Positions 1 through 9,186 of a stretch of 64,000 bases of DNA are shown here, piece by piece (within the stretch, counting starts at the first letter, position 1; the number at the start of each line of letters is the position of its first letter). The notes beneath the pieces are model-generated. The model saw only the letters and a program-made list of their open reading frames with translations. It was not told the DNA's origin and searched no databases. The position numbers and the translations under genes are program-made. Source of the DNA: Hyphomicrobiaceae bacterium (GTDB taxonomy: Bacteria > Pseudomonadota > Alphaproteobacteria > Rhizobiales > Aestuariivirgaceae); assembly GCA_900298995.1 (NCBI GenBank), contig OMIC01000040.1:163511-227510 (forward strand). Reading direction: 5' to 3'.

Positions 1-585
1 GGGATCGCCTTCACGGCCCGGGGCATCACCGTCGGGCGCGGTCTCCGGACCAGCAATCCACGCGTCTATGCAATCGGCGATGCGGCCGGCGGACGCTTCA
101 CCCATGAGGCCGGCTATCAGGCGGGCATCGTCATCCGCAATGCGCTGTTCGGCCTGCCGGCCAGGGCCGGAGCGCTGATCCCGCATGTCACCTATACCGA
201 CCCGGAACTTGCCCAGGCCGGGCTGACGGAGGCCGAGGCACGGGCCCGTCACGGCAAGACCGTCCGGGTCGTGCGCGCGCCCTTCAGCGCCAATGATCGC
301 GCGCGCGCCGAAGGGCGCACGGAAGGCCTGGTCAAGATCGTGACCGGACGGCGCGGCCTCATCCTCGGCGCGGGGATCGCAGGCCCGCAGGCAGGCGACC
401 TGATCCAGCCGTGGATCCTGGCGCTCGACCGCGGCCTCAGGATCGGAGCAATGGTGGCGCCTGTCCTGCCTTATCCGACCCGCGGCGAGGCGGGCCTCCG
501 CGGAGCACTGGAATATTTTTCGTCCCTTGCATCCAATCCTCTGCTGCGAACCGTAGCAAGGCTGGTCAAACGCATGAGTCCATGA
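1..585 (+). CDS. FAD/NAD(P)-dependent disulfide oxidoreductase, C-terminal part (5' end outside window)
   Basis: An open frame enters from the left edge and stops at 583-585, giving 194 residues. The early motif YAIGDAAG is the second FAD-binding (GD) motif of the pyridine nucleotide-disulfide oxidoreductase family. It is followed by the dimerisation domain opening HVTYTDPELAQAG. This layout is that of mercuric reductase or dihydrolipoamide dehydrogenase relatives. The usual C-terminal His-Pro-Thr...Glu active-site signature reads YPTRGE here, so the canonical histidine is Tyr, as in several uncharacterised MerA-like flavoproteins. The redox-active CxxxxC would lie in the missing N-terminal half, so substrate and true activity cannot be judged. 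The stop overlaps the ATG of the next gene (ATGA), so the two are probably cotranscribed and translationally coupled. Confidence 0.85.
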   Translation, partial: GIAFTARGITVGRGLRTSNPRVYAIGDAAGGRFTHEAGYQAGIVIRNALFGLPARAGALIPHVTYTDPELAQAGLTEAEARARHGKTVRVVRAPFSANDRARAEGRTEGLVKIVTGRRGLILGAGIAGPQAGDLIQPWILALDRGLRIGAMVAPVLPYPTRGEAGLRGALEYFSSLASNPLLRTVARLVKRMSP

Positions 586-2075
586 CAGACGCAGCACCGG
601 CAGACTGGGAGAAAGGCCCCGGCCCCTTGCGGGGGATTTCGGGAAAGCTTCTCGCCATGACGGTGATCTTCGTCATGCTGGGCGAAGTGCTGATCTTCCT
701 GCCCTCCATCGCCAATTTCCGTATCCAGTGGCTGAGGGGACGGGTTGCCCAGGCGGAGACCGCGGCTCTGGCTGCGGAGGCGGCGGGCGGGCGCATGCTG
801 AGCCCCGGCCTGCGCCGCGAGATCCTCGACGGCGCCGGCGTTCTGGCGGTTTCGCTCGTCCGGCCCGACGGTCGGCAGCTGACCCTGGTTCGTGAGGAGG
901 TGGCTCCGGTGACCTCCGCCAGCCATGACCTGCGCGACAGTCACTGGATGGCCGCCATTGTCGATGCCTTCGCGGTGATGCTGGACGGTGGCAACCGCGT
1001 GATCGCGGTACGCGATGCGCCGCCCAACATGCCAGGGGGTATGATCGAGGCGGTGCTCACCGAAGCGCCGCTCCGTCACGCGATGGTGCGCTTTGGCATC
1101 AACATCCTGATCCTGTCGGTGATCCTGTCGGCCATCGTTGCCGGGCTGATCTATGCGACGCTCAACATCATGCTGCTGCGGCCCGTCAAGCAGCTGACCA
1201 GCAACATGGTTTCCTTCCGTACCAATCCCGAAGACCGCTCGCGCATCATCGCGCCCTCGACGCGGCGGGATGAAATCGGCGTGGCGGCGCGCCAGCTGCA
1301 TGCGATGCAGTCCGAGCTCGCCACCCTGCTGCAGCAGAAGACCCGCCTCGCGGCGCTCGGCCTTGCGGCCGCCAAGGTCAACCATGATCTGCGCAACATG
1401 CTCTCCTCTGCGCAGATGATCTCTGACCGGCTGGCCATGGCCGAGGATCCGACGGTGAAGCGCTTCGCGCCCAAGCTGATCGCCAGCCTCGACAGGGCGA
1501 TCTCATTCCTGACCCAGACGCTGCGCTTCGGCCGCGCCGAGGAGCCGCCGCCGGTGCGCGAGATCTTCGAACTGAGGGGGCTGGCCGACGAAGTGATCGA
1601 ATCCGAGGGGCTGCACGCCACGCCGCGCATCCAGCTCTGTAACGACGTGCCGGAGGATCTCAGGATCGACGCCGGGCGCGACCAGATCATGCGCGTCCTG
1701 ACCAATCTCCTGCGCAATGCCGTGGAGGCGCTGGATGGCTGGATCACAGAGGGCGGCAGCGCGCGCGAGGCTCGCGTCAGCCTGAGCGCGCGCCGCGAGG
1801 GCAGCGTGACGGTGATCATGGTCGCCGACAATGGACCAGGCATTCCGGCTCAGCTGCGGCCGCGACTGTTCGAAGCCTTTCAGAGCGCGGCAAAGCCCGG
1901 CGGGGCTGGTCTGGGGCTGGCGATCGCCGCCGAGTTGATCCGTGCCCATGGCGGTGTGATCCTGCTGCGCGACAGCGGCTCGGCCGGCACGGTTTTCGAG
2001 ATCCGGGTTCCCGACCGGGCCATCGCGCCGCACCGCGTGGAACGGATGATGCGCCAGACGCCCGGAAAAACCTGA
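582..2075 (+). CDS. Membrane sensor histidine kinase (HAMP, HisKA, HATPase)
   Basis: This predicted 497-residue inner-membrane kinase starts at the ATG that overlaps the preceding stop by 4 bases. A longer in-frame upstream reading exists but would run deep into the flavoprotein gene. Hydrophobic segments near residues 23-43 and 171-197 flank a periplasmic sensor region of about 125 residues. HAMP follows at about 197-250. The phosphoacceptor is His268 in NHDLRN, then come the N box NLLRNA (375-380), the DNGPGIP box near 416-422 and the GAGLGLAI box near 441-448. No response regulator gene adjoins it, so the partner is unknown. The coupled flavoprotein suggests, by inference only, a redox or metal signal. 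Confidence 0.88.
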   Translation: MTDAAPADWEKGPGPLRGISGKLLAMTVIFVMLGEVLIFLPSIANFRIQWLRGRVAQAETAALAAEAAGGRMLSPGLRREILDGAGVLAVSLVRPDGRQLTLVREEVAPVTSASHDLRDSHWMAAIVDAFAVMLDGGNRVIAVRDAPPNMPGGMIEAVLTEAPLRHAMVRFGINILILSVILSAIVAGLIYATLNIMLLRPVKQLTSNMVSFRTNPEDRSRIIAPSTRRDEIGVAARQLHAMQSELATLLQQKTRLAALGLAAAKVNHDLRNMLSSAQMISDRLAMAEDPTVKRFAPKLIASLDRAISFLTQTLRFGRAEEPPPVREIFELRGLADEVIESEGLHATPRIQLCNDVPEDLRIDAGRDQIMRVLTNLLRNAVEALDGWITEGGSAREARVSLSARREGSVTVIMVADNGPGIPAQLRPRLFEAFQSAAKPGGAGLGLAIAAELIRAHGGVILLRDSGSAGTVFEIRVPDRAIAPHRVERMMRQTPGKT

Positions 2076-2092
2076 GAATCCGCCGACGGCGC

Positions 2093-2124
2093 TTGACGCG
2101 GGCGGCCCTTTCAAGGTCTATAGC
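2093..2124 (+). promoter_or_regulatory. Candidate promoter upstream of infC
   Basis: A TTGACG at 2093-2098 resembles a -35 element. A weak TCTATA/TATAGC lies at 2117-2124, 18-20 bases downstream. The next gene starts at 2193, leaving a leader of about 65 bases. The spacing is slightly long, so this is only a candidate. Confidence 0.35.
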
Positions 2125-2192
2125 GGGCGCAACCAAACCAGTGGGGCACGGCGCTTTGCGAGCCAGCCCCCATCACAGGAGCAGAAGCCCAC

Positions 2193-2750
2193 TTGAGCAT
2201 TCCACCCAGGAGGCCATTAAGCCGCGGAGCCGCCCCCCCGCAAAAGGAAGAAGGACACAGGATCAACCACCGCATTGATGCGCGCGACGTGCGCCTCATC
2301 GATTCAGAAGGCCAGAATGTCGGCGTCGTGCCGATCCGTCAGGCGCTGATGATGGCGGAAGAGGTCAATCTCGATCTGGTCGAGATTTCGCCCGATGCCA
2401 AGCCGCCCGTCTGCAAGATCCTCGACTACGGGAAGTTCAAGTTCCAGGAACAGAAGAAGGCCGCCGAGGCCCGCAAGAAACAGAAGGTCATCGAGATCAA
2501 GGAGATCAAGATGCGCCCAATGATCGATGACCACGACTATGACGTGAAGATGCGCGCCATCAAGCGCTTCTTCGAGGAAGGCGACAAGGTCAAGATCACG
2601 CTCCGGTTCCGCGGCCGCGAAATGGCGCATCAGGAACTGGGCCAGCAACTGCTCGACAGGGTCAAGAAGGACACGGGCGAGATCGCCAAGGTGGAATCCG
2701 AGCCGCGTTTCGAGGGCCGCCAGATCGTCATGGTGCTGGCCCCGCGCTGA
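2193..2750 (+). CDS. infC: Translation initiation factor IF-3
   Basis: IF-3 binds the 30S subunit, keeps it apart from 50S and proofreads start codon selection. The 185-residue product has the N-terminal IF3 domain ([13 protein letters not shown], then [16 protein letters not shown]), the lysine-rich linker helix (about 85-105) and the C-terminal domain (KVTLRF-like [17 protein letters not shown]). No ATG lies near the expected N terminus. The best start is TTG at 2193, with an AGGAG at 2177-2181 about 11 bases upstream; an in-frame ATT at 2199 is possible. Rare start codons are known for infC elsewhere, where they allow autoregulation by IF-3 itself. A strong terminator follows, separating it from the two-component genes. 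Confidence 0.95.
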   Translation: MSIPPRRPLSRGAAPPQKEEGHRINHRIDARDVRLIDSEGQNVGVVPIRQALMMAEEVNLDLVEISPDAKPPVCKILDYGKFKFQEQKKAAEARKKQKVIEIKEIKMRPMIDDHDYDVKMRAIKRFFEEGDKVKITLRFRGREMAHQELGQQLLDRVKKDTGEIAKVESEPRFEGRQIVMVLAPR

Positions 2751-2780
2751 GGCAGCAAGGATTGGCTGGATCGGCCAGAA

Positions 2781-2805
2781 GGCGCCCCCCGCGGGGCGCC
2801 TTTTT
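2781..2805 (+). terminator. Rho-independent terminator after infC
   Basis: A perfect 8-bp GC stem (GGCGCCCC / GGGGCGCC) with a CCGC loop is followed at once by five T residues at 2801-2805. It sits 30 bases after the infC stop. This is the clearest intrinsic terminator in the window. Confidence 0.9.
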
Positions 2806-2954
2806 CAATGATGGATGGGCCGCCAAAGATGTCTGGAACCATCCTGATTTTCCCGATAAGATTGTGAAATGAACTCCGTCTGGTCATTTCCGCACCCTGG
2901 CAGCCCTGCGGCCGGCGCCGCCGGGCGCTGTCTGCATCGGCATGGGCACGAACG

Positions 2955-3623
2955 ATGCGCATCCTGATCGTCGAGGACGAGGAGCGGATAGCCCGCGACC
3001 TCGCCGAGGCCGTGACGGCGGCGGGCTATGTGGCCGAAATCGTGACCGACGGCGAGGAAGCCTGGTTCAAGGGCGGCACCGAGCCCTATTCGGCCATCAT
3101 CCTCGACCTCGGTCTGCCCGGCCTCGACGGCCTCACCATTCTCAAGCGCTGGCGGCAGGAAGCCGTGCCGGTTCCGGTTCTGGTCCTGACCGCGCGGGGG
3201 GCCTGGTCGGAGCGGGTGGACGGCATTGACGCGGGCGCCGACGACTATCTCGCCAAGCCGTTCCGGATCGAGGAGGTGATGGCACGGCTGCGCGCGCTGC
3301 TGCGCCGCGCCGCCGGACGCGGCGAACCGCAGATCACCATCGGCCCCGTCACGCTCGACCCGCGCACCCGCGAGGTGACGGTCAGCGGCCAGCCCGCCGC
3401 GCTCACACCACTGGAGTTCCGGCTTCTCAACTATCTCTTCCACCATCGCGGACGGGCCGTGTCGCAGATGGAACTGAGCGAGGCGCTCTACTCCCACGAC
3501 CATGAGCGCGAATCCAACGCCATCGAGGCCCTGGTCGGACGCGTGCGCCGCAAGCTCAAGTCCGACGTGATCGAGACCCGTCGCGGTTTCGGCTACATCG
3601 TGACCCCGCCGCAACCCAAATGA
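2955..3623 (+). CDS. OmpR/PhoP-family response regulator
   Basis: A 222-residue DNA-binding response regulator. The receiver domain (1-115) shows the acidic pair E7/D8, phosphoacceptor D51 in ILDLGLPG, Thr79 and Lys101 (LAKPF). The C-terminal winged-helix trans_reg_C domain (about 128-218) has LTPLEFRLLNYL and ends in the wing motif RRGFGYIV. The stop overlaps the start of the following PhoQ-type kinase (ATGA), so they form a cognate pair. It resembles PhoP/FeuP-type regulators, which respond to envelope, Mg2+ or osmotic signals in other alphaproteobacteria, but the exact orthology is not certain. It lies between infC and rpmI, an unusual site. Confidence 0.9.
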   Translation: MRILIVEDEERIARDLAEAVTAAGYVAEIVTDGEEAWFKGGTEPYSAIILDLGLPGLDGLTILKRWRQEAVPVPVLVLTARGAWSERVDGIDAGADDYLAKPFRIEEVMARLRALLRRAAGRGEPQITIGPVTLDPRTREVTVSGQPAALTPLEFRLLNYLFHHRGRAVSQMELSEALYSHDHERESNAIEALVGRVRRKLKSDVIETRRGFGYIVTPPQPK

Positions 3624-4933
3624 AAACCGGCTCGCTGCGCGTTCGCCTCCTCGCTTCGGCGACGATCTGGATCATCATCACGCTGTTTCTCACCGGCTTT
3701 GCGCTGATGCGGCTGTTCGAAAGCCAGATGCGCGACCGCGTAGTGAGCGGCCTCGAGTTCGACCTCGCACAGCTCATCGGGCGTCTGGATATCAGGCCCG
3801 ACGGCAGCCTCCGGATGCCGCAGGCCCTCTCGGATCCGCGCTACCTGCAGGCCGAGGGCCGGCGCTACTGGCAGATCGTGAACACCAGCCCGGTACCCGC
3901 CACGACCCAGGATCACACGGGCGCAACCGTGCTGCGCTCGCCATCCCTTCGGACCGTTGATCTCGAGAAGGTCCTGAAGCGGAGCGATCCGGAAGACCCC
4001 CTGATCTCCGTCCACCGCAACATCACGCTCTCGGGTGCGAAGCTCTCCGTCACGGTGGCGACGGGCGCCGAGGAGGTGACGCGCTCCGTTGCTGAACTGC
4101 GCACGCAGGTCCTGGTCGCGATGACGGTGATCGGCAGCACGCTGATCGCCAGCGCCTGGCTGCAGGTGGCGGTCGGTCTCAGTCCGCTGAAGCAGCTCCG
4201 CGCCCAGCTGGCCGACATCGGCCGCGGCCACGCCCAGCGCATGTCCGGCAATTATCCGGATGAGGTCGCCCCGCTGGTGACGGAATTCAATCAGGTGCTC
4301 GACCAGCGCGACGCCTCGATGGAGCGGGCGCGGCGGCGGGCGGGCGACCTCGCACATGGCCTCAAGACACCGCTCACCGTGCTCTCCTCCATCGCCCGCC
4401 AGCTCCGCAGGCAGGGGCAGGCGGCAGAGGCCGCCGACATCGATGAACAGGCCGAAGCCATGCTGCGGCATGTCGAGCAGGCGCTGGTGCGGGCGCGGCT
4501 TTCGAGCGGCAAGGGCCATGCCGCAAGCCCGCTGGCCGCAACCGCCACCAAGGTTGTCGCCGCCATCGGCCGGCTCCCGGGCGCGGAGGTGCTGCAGATC
4601 GAGATCGCCGTTCCCCCCGACGCCAGCGTGCCGGTCGAACAGGACGATCTCACCGAGCTTCTCGGCAATCTGCTGGACAATGCCCGCAAATGGGCGCGGA
4701 GCAGGATCCGGGTGCGCTACGAGGCGCCGCTTCTGAGCGTCGAGGACGACGGGCCGGGCGTTGCCGAGGCGGACCTCCCGCACATCGCCGAGCGCGGGCG
4801 GCGGCTTGACGAGAGCACCCAGGGCTCGGGCCTTGGCCTGTCCATCGTCGCCGACATCGCCGACATCTATGGTTTCAATGTCAGCTATGGCCGCTCCGAA
4901 CTCGGCGGACTGAGGGTCGAAGTCCGGCTCTGA
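3620..4933 (+). CDS. PhoQ/FeuQ-like sensor histidine kinase
   Basis: This 437-residue inner-membrane kinase overlaps the upstream regulator by 4 bases. Transmembrane segments lie near residues 9-30 and 164-187, leaving a periplasmic loop of about 130 residues. A HAMP linker follows (about 188-240). The phosphoacceptor His246 lies in [10 protein letters not shown], the H-box form typical of PhoQ-type kinases. The ATP-binding domain has [20 protein letters not shown] and GSGLGLSIV. It probably phosphorylates the regulator at 2955-3623. The sensed signal cannot be read from the sequence; the ribosomal neighbours that follow are probably transcribed separately. Confidence 0.9.
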   Translation: MKTGSLRVRLLASATIWIIITLFLTGFALMRLFESQMRDRVVSGLEFDLAQLIGRLDIRPDGSLRMPQALSDPRYLQAEGRRYWQIVNTSPVPATTQDHTGATVLRSPSLRTVDLEKVLKRSDPEDPLISVHRNITLSGAKLSVTVATGAEEVTRSVAELRTQVLVAMTVIGSTLIASAWLQVAVGLSPLKQLRAQLADIGRGHAQRMSGNYPDEVAPLVTEFNQVLDQRDASMERARRRAGDLAHGLKTPLTVLSSIARQLRRQGQAAEAADIDEQAEAMLRHVEQALVRARLSSGKGHAASPLAATATKVVAAIGRLPGAEVLQIEIAVPPDASVPVEQDDLTELLGNLLDNARKWARSRIRVRYEAPLLSVEDDGPGVAEADLPHIAERGRRLDESTQGSGLGLSIVADIADIYGFNVSYGRSELGGLRVEVRL

Positions 4934-4976
4934 CTTGCTTTTCCGGGGCATTTTTGCTTTACCAGCCCTCGTTCAA

Positions 4977-5010
4977 GCCGCCTGGCCTGTAAAGGGCATG
5001 CCATGGCGGC
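4977..5010 (+). promoter_or_regulatory. Hairpin in the rpmI leader
   Basis: GCCGCCTGG at 4977-4985 can pair with CCATGGCGGC at 5001-5010, with one bulged base, forming a stem of about 9 bp that is followed by TTTCT. It lies in the 106-bp gap before rpmI. A weak -35-like TTGCTT at 4935-4940 with TTTACC 17 bases downstream could be the operon promoter. The hairpin could be an attenuator or an L20-responsive leader, as ribosomal L35/L20 operons are autoregulated in other bacteria. That role is inferred. Confidence 0.3.
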
Positions 5011-5039
5011 TTTCTAACGCTTTGAAAGGAAAAGCTAAA

Positions 5040-5243
5040 ATGCCCAAGATGAAGACCAAGTCCTCTGCCAAGAAGCGGTTCAAGGTCACCGCCTCCGGCA
5101 AGATCAAGGCCGGTCAGGCCGGCAAGCGCCATGGCATGATCAAGCGCACCAACAAGCAGATCCGCAACCAGCGTGGCACGATGGTTCTGGCGCCGGGCGA
5201 TGAACGCCTCGTCAAGATCCACATGCCCTATATTGCCAAGTAA
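5040..5243 (+). CDS. rpmI: 50S ribosomal protein L35
   Basis: This small basic 67-residue protein begins [17 protein letters not shown], the family N-terminal signature. It has the conserved [15 protein letters not shown] segment in its second half. The ATG at 5040 follows a GAAAGGA ribosome-binding site near 5024-5030. An upstream in-frame reading without family similarity was discarded. It is the first gene of the conserved rpmI-rplT-pheS-pheT set and lies 16 bp before rplT. Confidence 0.97.
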   Translation: MPKMKTKSSAKKRFKVTASGKIKAGQAGKRHGMIKRTNKQIRNQRGTMVLAPGDERLVKIHMPYIAK

Positions 5244-5259
5244 GCTGGAGGACTGATCC

Positions 5260-5616
5260 ATGCCACGTTCAAAGGGCGGCGTTGTCGCCCGCAAGTCTCA
5301 CAAGAAGGTGATGAAGCAGGCGAAGGGCTATTTCTCCCGCCGCAAGAACATCTTCCGCGTCGCCGTGCAGGCCGTCGAGAAGGCCGAGCAGTATGCCTAT
5401 CGCGACCGCCGCACCAAGAAGCGCAATTTCCGCGCCCTGTGGATCCAGCGCATCAACGCCGCCACGCGCGAGCTCGGCCTCACCTATGGCCGATTTATTC
5501 ACGGCCTGGACAAGGCCGGGATCGAGGTGGACCGCAAGGTTCTCGCCGATCTCGCCGTGCATGATCAGGCCGCCTTCGCCGCTCTCGTCGAGAAGGCAAA
5601 GGCCGCGCAGGCCTGA
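5260..5616 (+). CDS. rplT: 50S ribosomal protein L20
   Basis: A 118-residue product of typical length. It begins [17 protein letters not shown] and contains the conserved [10 protein letters not shown] and [14 protein letters not shown] segments that bind 23S rRNA. L20 is needed early in 50S assembly and represses its own operon in other bacteria. A CTGGAGGAC ribosome-binding site precedes the ATG. A structured intergenic RNA separates it from pheS. Confidence 0.98.
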   Translation: MPRSKGGVVARKSHKKVMKQAKGYFSRRKNIFRVAVQAVEKAEQYAYRDRRTKKRNFRALWIQRINAATRELGLTYGRFIHGLDKAGIEVDRKVLADLAVHDQAAFAALVEKAKAAQA

Positions 5617-5654
5617 TACGCCGCGCTGATCGCACGTCGAATTCCGATTGCCTT

Positions 5655-5695
5655 GACCGGGCCACGTGCTGTTTCGACGGCACCTGTGCCCGGTC
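5655..5695 (+). promoter_or_regulatory. Two-tier RNA hairpin between rplT and pheS (attenuator or terminator-like)
   Basis: The outer stem GACCGGGC (5655-5662) pairs perfectly with GCCCGGTC (5688-5695). Inside it, GTGCTGT (5666-5672) pairs with ACGGCAC (5677-5683), with one U-G wobble, closing a UUCG tetraloop. The structure ends 24 bases before the pheS ATG and is followed by ATTCCGTTTTC, a weak T tract. TTGACC at 5653-5658 could alternatively be a -35 element for pheS, but no good -10 is visible. No phenylalanine-rich leader peptide is present, unlike the enterobacterial pheST attenuator. Confidence 0.5.
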
Positions 5696-5719
5696 ATTCC
5701 GTTTTCAGGGGAACATCGC

Positions 5720-6790
5720 ATGAGTCTGGCAGACCTCGAACACTCGATCCTCGCCGCGATCGAAACGGCAGCCGATGAGGCGGCGCTCGAAGCCGTGCGG
5801 GTTGCGGCGCTGGGCAAGAAGGGCTCGGTGTCCGAACGCATGAAGGCACTGGGCGCCATGAGCCCGGACGAGCGCCGCGAGGCGGGCGCGGCCCTCAATG
5901 TGCTGAAGGACAGGGTTGCCGATGCCCTGACCGCGCGCAAGGCAACACTCCAGGACGCCGCCCTCGAGGCGCGGCTTGCCTCCGAGAGGATCGACGTGAC
6001 GCTGCCGGTCCGCCCGCAGGCCTCGGGCACCGTGCATCCCGTGTCGCAGGTCTGGGAAGAGGTCGTGCAGATTTTCGGCGACCTTGGCTTTGCCGTCGCG
6101 GAGGGCCCGCACATCGAGGACGACTTCCACAATTTCGATGCGCTGAACATTCCGCCTGAGCATCCGGCGCGCCAGGAGCATGACACCTTCTTCTTCCACG
6201 AGAAGCCCGATGGCTCGCGCATGCTGCTCAGAACCCACACGAGCCCCGTGCAGATCCGCACCATGCTGGCCTCGAAGCCACCCATTCGCATCATAGCGCC
6301 CGGCCGCACCTTCCGCTGCGACTCGGACATGACTCACACGCCGATGTTCAATCAGGTCGAGGGGCTGGTCATCGACGAGACGGCGACACTTGCCAATCTG
6401 AAGTGGATTCTCACCGAGTTCTGCAAGGCCTTCTTCGAAGTGGACGACGTGAAGATGCGTTTCCGCGCGTCGCATTTCCCCTTCACCGAGCCGTCGATGG
6501 AGGTCGACATCCAGTATTCGCGTGAGGGCGGGCAGCTCAAGATCGGCACCGGCGACAAGTGGCTGGAGATCCTGGGTTCCGGCATGGTGCATCCGAATGT
6601 GATCCGGGCCGGCGGCATGGATCCCGCGCAGGTTCAGGGCTGGGCCTTCGGGGTCGGGCTCGACCGCATCGCCATGCTGAAATACGGCATTCCGGATCTG
6701 CGCGCCTTCTTCGAGGCCGATCTGCGCTGGCTGCGCCACTATGGCTTCAGGGCGCTGCAGGTGCCGACACTGGCAGGAGGGCTGTCATGA
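5720..6790 (+). CDS. pheS: Phenylalanyl-tRNA synthetase alpha subunit
   Basis: The alpha subunit (356 residues) carries the catalytic class II core that activates phenylalanine and charges tRNA-Phe as an alpha2beta2 enzyme. An N-terminal coiled-coil segment (about 1-85) is followed by class II motif 2 ([21 protein letters not shown]), the [12 protein letters not shown] segment and motif 3 ([15 protein letters not shown]). The start is the ATG at 5720 after a CAGGGGAAC ribosome-binding site. An in-frame upstream GTG at 5666 lies inside the intergenic hairpin and is less likely. The stop overlaps the pheT start (ATGA). Confidence 0.97.
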   Translation: MSLADLEHSILAAIETAADEAALEAVRVAALGKKGSVSERMKALGAMSPDERREAGAALNVLKDRVADALTARKATLQDAALEARLASERIDVTLPVRPQASGTVHPVSQVWEEVVQIFGDLGFAVAEGPHIEDDFHNFDALNIPPEHPARQEHDTFFFHEKPDGSRMLLRTHTSPVQIRTMLASKPPIRIIAPGRTFRCDSDMTHTPMFNQVEGLVIDETATLANLKWILTEFCKAFFEVDDVKMRFRASHFPFTEPSMEVDIQYSREGGQLKIGTGDKWLEILGSGMVHPNVIRAGGMDPAQVQGWAFGVGLDRIAMLKYGIPDLRAFFEADLRWLRHYGFRALQVPTLAGGLS

Positions 6791-9180
6791 AATTCACGCT
6801 TTCCTGGCTCAAGGACTATCTCGAGACCAGCGCCACGCTCGACGAGATCTGCGAGGGCCTGATCGGCGTCGGCCTCGAAGTGGAAGAAGTCTCCGACATG
6901 ACGGCGGCACTCGCTCCATTCAAGGTCGGCTATGTGCAGCTTGCCGAAAAGCACCCGAATGCCGACAAGCTGAGACGCTGCAAGGTTGAAACCGACACCG
7001 GCATCATCAATGTGGTCTGTGGCGCGCCCAATGCCCGCACCGGCATCAAGGGCATCATCGCCCTGCCCGGCGCATACATTCCCGGCACCAGGATCACGCT
7101 CGAGAAGGGTGTGATCCGTGGCGAGGCTTCCGAAGGCATGCTGTGCTCGGAGCGCGAGCTGCTGATCTCGGACGAGCACAACGGCATCATCGAAGTGGCC
7201 GAGAGCTGGCCCATCGGCACGCCCGCCGCCAAGGCGCTGGGCCTCGACGACCCGATGATCTACGTGAAGGTGACACCCAACCGTCCCGATGCGCTGGGCG
7301 TCTATGGCATTGCCCGCGATCTGGCCGCCAAGGGCCTCGGCAAGCTGAAGCCGCTCGTTGCACCGAAGGTGGACGGACGCTTCGACTCGCCCGTCAAGGT
7401 GACGCTCGATTTCCCCGATGGCGACACCAGGCCCTGTCCGCTGTTCGTTGGCCGCCTTATCCGCGGCGTGAGGAACGGCCCGTCGCCCGACTGGCTGCAG
7501 CGCCGTCTCAAGGCCATCGGACTGAGGCCGATCTCGACGCTGGTCGACATCACGAACTACATCACCTTCGCCTATGGCCGGCCGCTGCACGTATTCGACG
7601 CCGACAAGGTGAAGGGCAACATCCGCGCCCGCGCAGCACAGGACGGCGAGACGATCGAGGCCCTCGACAACAAGACCTACACGCTGAGCGCCGGCATGAC
7701 GGTGATTGCCGACGACGCAGGACCCGAGGCGATCGCCGGCATCATCGGCGGCAGCCCCTCAGGCTGCACGGATGAGACCGTGAACGTCTTTCTCGAATCG
7801 GCCTATTTCGACCCCCTCAAGACCGCCGCGACGGGCCGCAGGCTCGGCATCACCTCGGATGCGCGTTACCGTTTCGAGCGCGGGGTTGATCCCGCCTTCA
7901 CACCCGTGGGCGCCGAGATCGCCACCCGCATGATCCTCGATCTGTGCGGCGGCGAGGCCTCGCATGTGGTGACGGCGGGCACCGTTCCGGCCACGGCCCG
8001 GCAGGTTGAGCTGCGCAAGACCCGCGTGGCCTCGCTCGCCGGCGTCGATATTGCGATTGACAGCCAGACGCGCATTCTTGAGGATCTCGGCTTCGGCGTC
8101 ACCGAGACGCATACGGCACTGACCTGTTCGGTACCCTCCTGGCGGCCCGACATCCACGGCGAGACCGATCTGGTGGAAGAGGTCTGCCGGATCTACGGAC
8201 TCGACAACATTCCGCCCCGGCCGATGGACCGCATCAGCGCCATCGCCCGGCCGGTGCTGAACCCTCTGCAGCGGCGCATGCTGGCGGCGCGGCGCATGCT
8301 GGCGGCGCGCGGCTTCAACGAGGCCATCACCTGGGCCTTCCTGCCCGAGGCGCAGGCCGTCCTGTTCGGCGGCGGTCAGCCGGAACTCAAGCTCGCCAAT
8401 CCGATTTCATCGGAACTCTCCGACATGCGCCCCTCGCTGCTCCCCAATCTCGTTGCAGCGGCGGGCCGCAACATGGACCGCGGCTTCTCCGACATGATGC
8501 TCTCGGAAGTGGGCCATGCCTATGCCGGCGACCGTCCGCAGGACGAGACGCTGCGCGCTGCCGGCATCCGGCGCGGCGCCTTCACGGGCCGCAATGTGCA
8601 TGGCGGTGCACGATCCGTCGATGCCTTCGACGCCAAGGCCGATGCGCTGGCCGTCCTCGAGGCGGCAGGCGCTCCGGTCGCGACGCTGCAGGTGGTGGCG
8701 GGCGGCCCCGCCTGGTTCCACCCTGGCCGCGCAGGTACCATCCAGATGGGGCCGCAGAACAAGCTCGGCTTCTTCGGCGAACTTCACCCGCGCGTGCTTC
8801 AGGCGATGGATGTGAAGGGCCCGCTGGTGGGTTTCGAGCTCATTCTCAATGCCATTCCCGGCGCAAAGACCAAGAGCGCCACACGCGCCGCGCTGGCCAT
8901 GTCCGACCTGATGCCGCTCAGCCGCGATTTTGCCTTCGTGATCGATGCCGGTGTCGAGGCGGAGAAACTGGTCAAGGCGGCGCGCGGCGCCGACAAGGCG
9001 CTGATCAGCGACGTGACGGTCTTCGACCTCTACAGGCTCGAGGACGGACGTATCTCGCTGGCCATCGATGTGACGCTGCAGCCAAAGGACAAGACCCTGA
9101 CGGAGCCGGAGATCGAGGCGGTGTCCGCAAGGATCGTGGCCGCCGTCACCAAGGCGACCGGCGGCGTCCTGCGGAGCTAG
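6787..9180 (+). CDS. pheT: Phenylalanyl-tRNA synthetase beta subunit
   Basis: The beta subunit (797 residues) provides tRNA binding and editing for the alpha2beta2 synthetase. It begins [14 protein letters not shown]. The tRNA-binding EMAP-II-like domain lies near residues 40-150 ([17 protein letters not shown]...VVCGAPN). The B3/B4 editing domain follows (about 210-380), then B5 (about 400-480), the catalytic-like core and a C-terminal ferredoxin-fold anticodon-binding domain (about 700-797, with SRDFAFVID). Its start overlaps the pheS stop by 4 bases, so the subunits are probably translationally coupled. pgi follows after 6 bp. Confidence 0.97.
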   Translation: MKFTLSWLKDYLETSATLDEICEGLIGVGLEVEEVSDMTAALAPFKVGYVQLAEKHPNADKLRRCKVETDTGIINVVCGAPNARTGIKGIIALPGAYIPGTRITLEKGVIRGEASEGMLCSERELLISDEHNGIIEVAESWPIGTPAAKALGLDDPMIYVKVTPNRPDALGVYGIARDLAAKGLGKLKPLVAPKVDGRFDSPVKVTLDFPDGDTRPCPLFVGRLIRGVRNGPSPDWLQRRLKAIGLRPISTLVDITNYITFAYGRPLHVFDADKVKGNIRARAAQDGETIEALDNKTYTLSAGMTVIADDAGPEAIAGIIGGSPSGCTDETVNVFLESAYFDPLKTAATGRRLGITSDARYRFERGVDPAFTPVGAEIATRMILDLCGGEASHVVTAGTVPATARQVELRKTRVASLAGVDIAIDSQTRILEDLGFGVTETHTALTCSVPSWRPDIHGETDLVEEVCRIYGLDNIPPRPMDRISAIARPVLNPLQRRMLAARRMLAARGFNEAITWAFLPEAQAVLFGGGQPELKLANPISSELSDMRPSLLPNLVAAAGRNMDRGFSDMMLSEVGHAYAGDRPQDETLRAAGIRRGAFTGRNVHGGARSVDAFDAKADALAVLEAAGAPVATLQVVAGGPAWFHPGRAGTIQMGPQNKLGFFGELHPRVLQAMDVKGPLVGFELILNAIPGAKTKSATRAALAMSDLMPLSRDFAFVIDAGVEAEKLVKAARGADKALISDVTVFDLYRLEDGRISLAIDVTLQPKDKTLTEPEIEAVSARIVAAVTKATGGVLRS

Positions 9181-9186
9181 ACCCTC

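Noticed and set aside
2876..2954. Short gene or RNA between the infC terminator and the response regulator
   Set aside because: No frame with a start and ribosome-binding site, and no stable hairpin with a T tract, is visible; it is treated as promoter/leader sequence.
5666..5719. GTG start giving an 18-residue extension of pheS or a leader peptide
   Set aside because: It lies inside the stable hairpin, contains only two Phe codons and runs in frame into pheS, so it does not look like an attenuation peptide.
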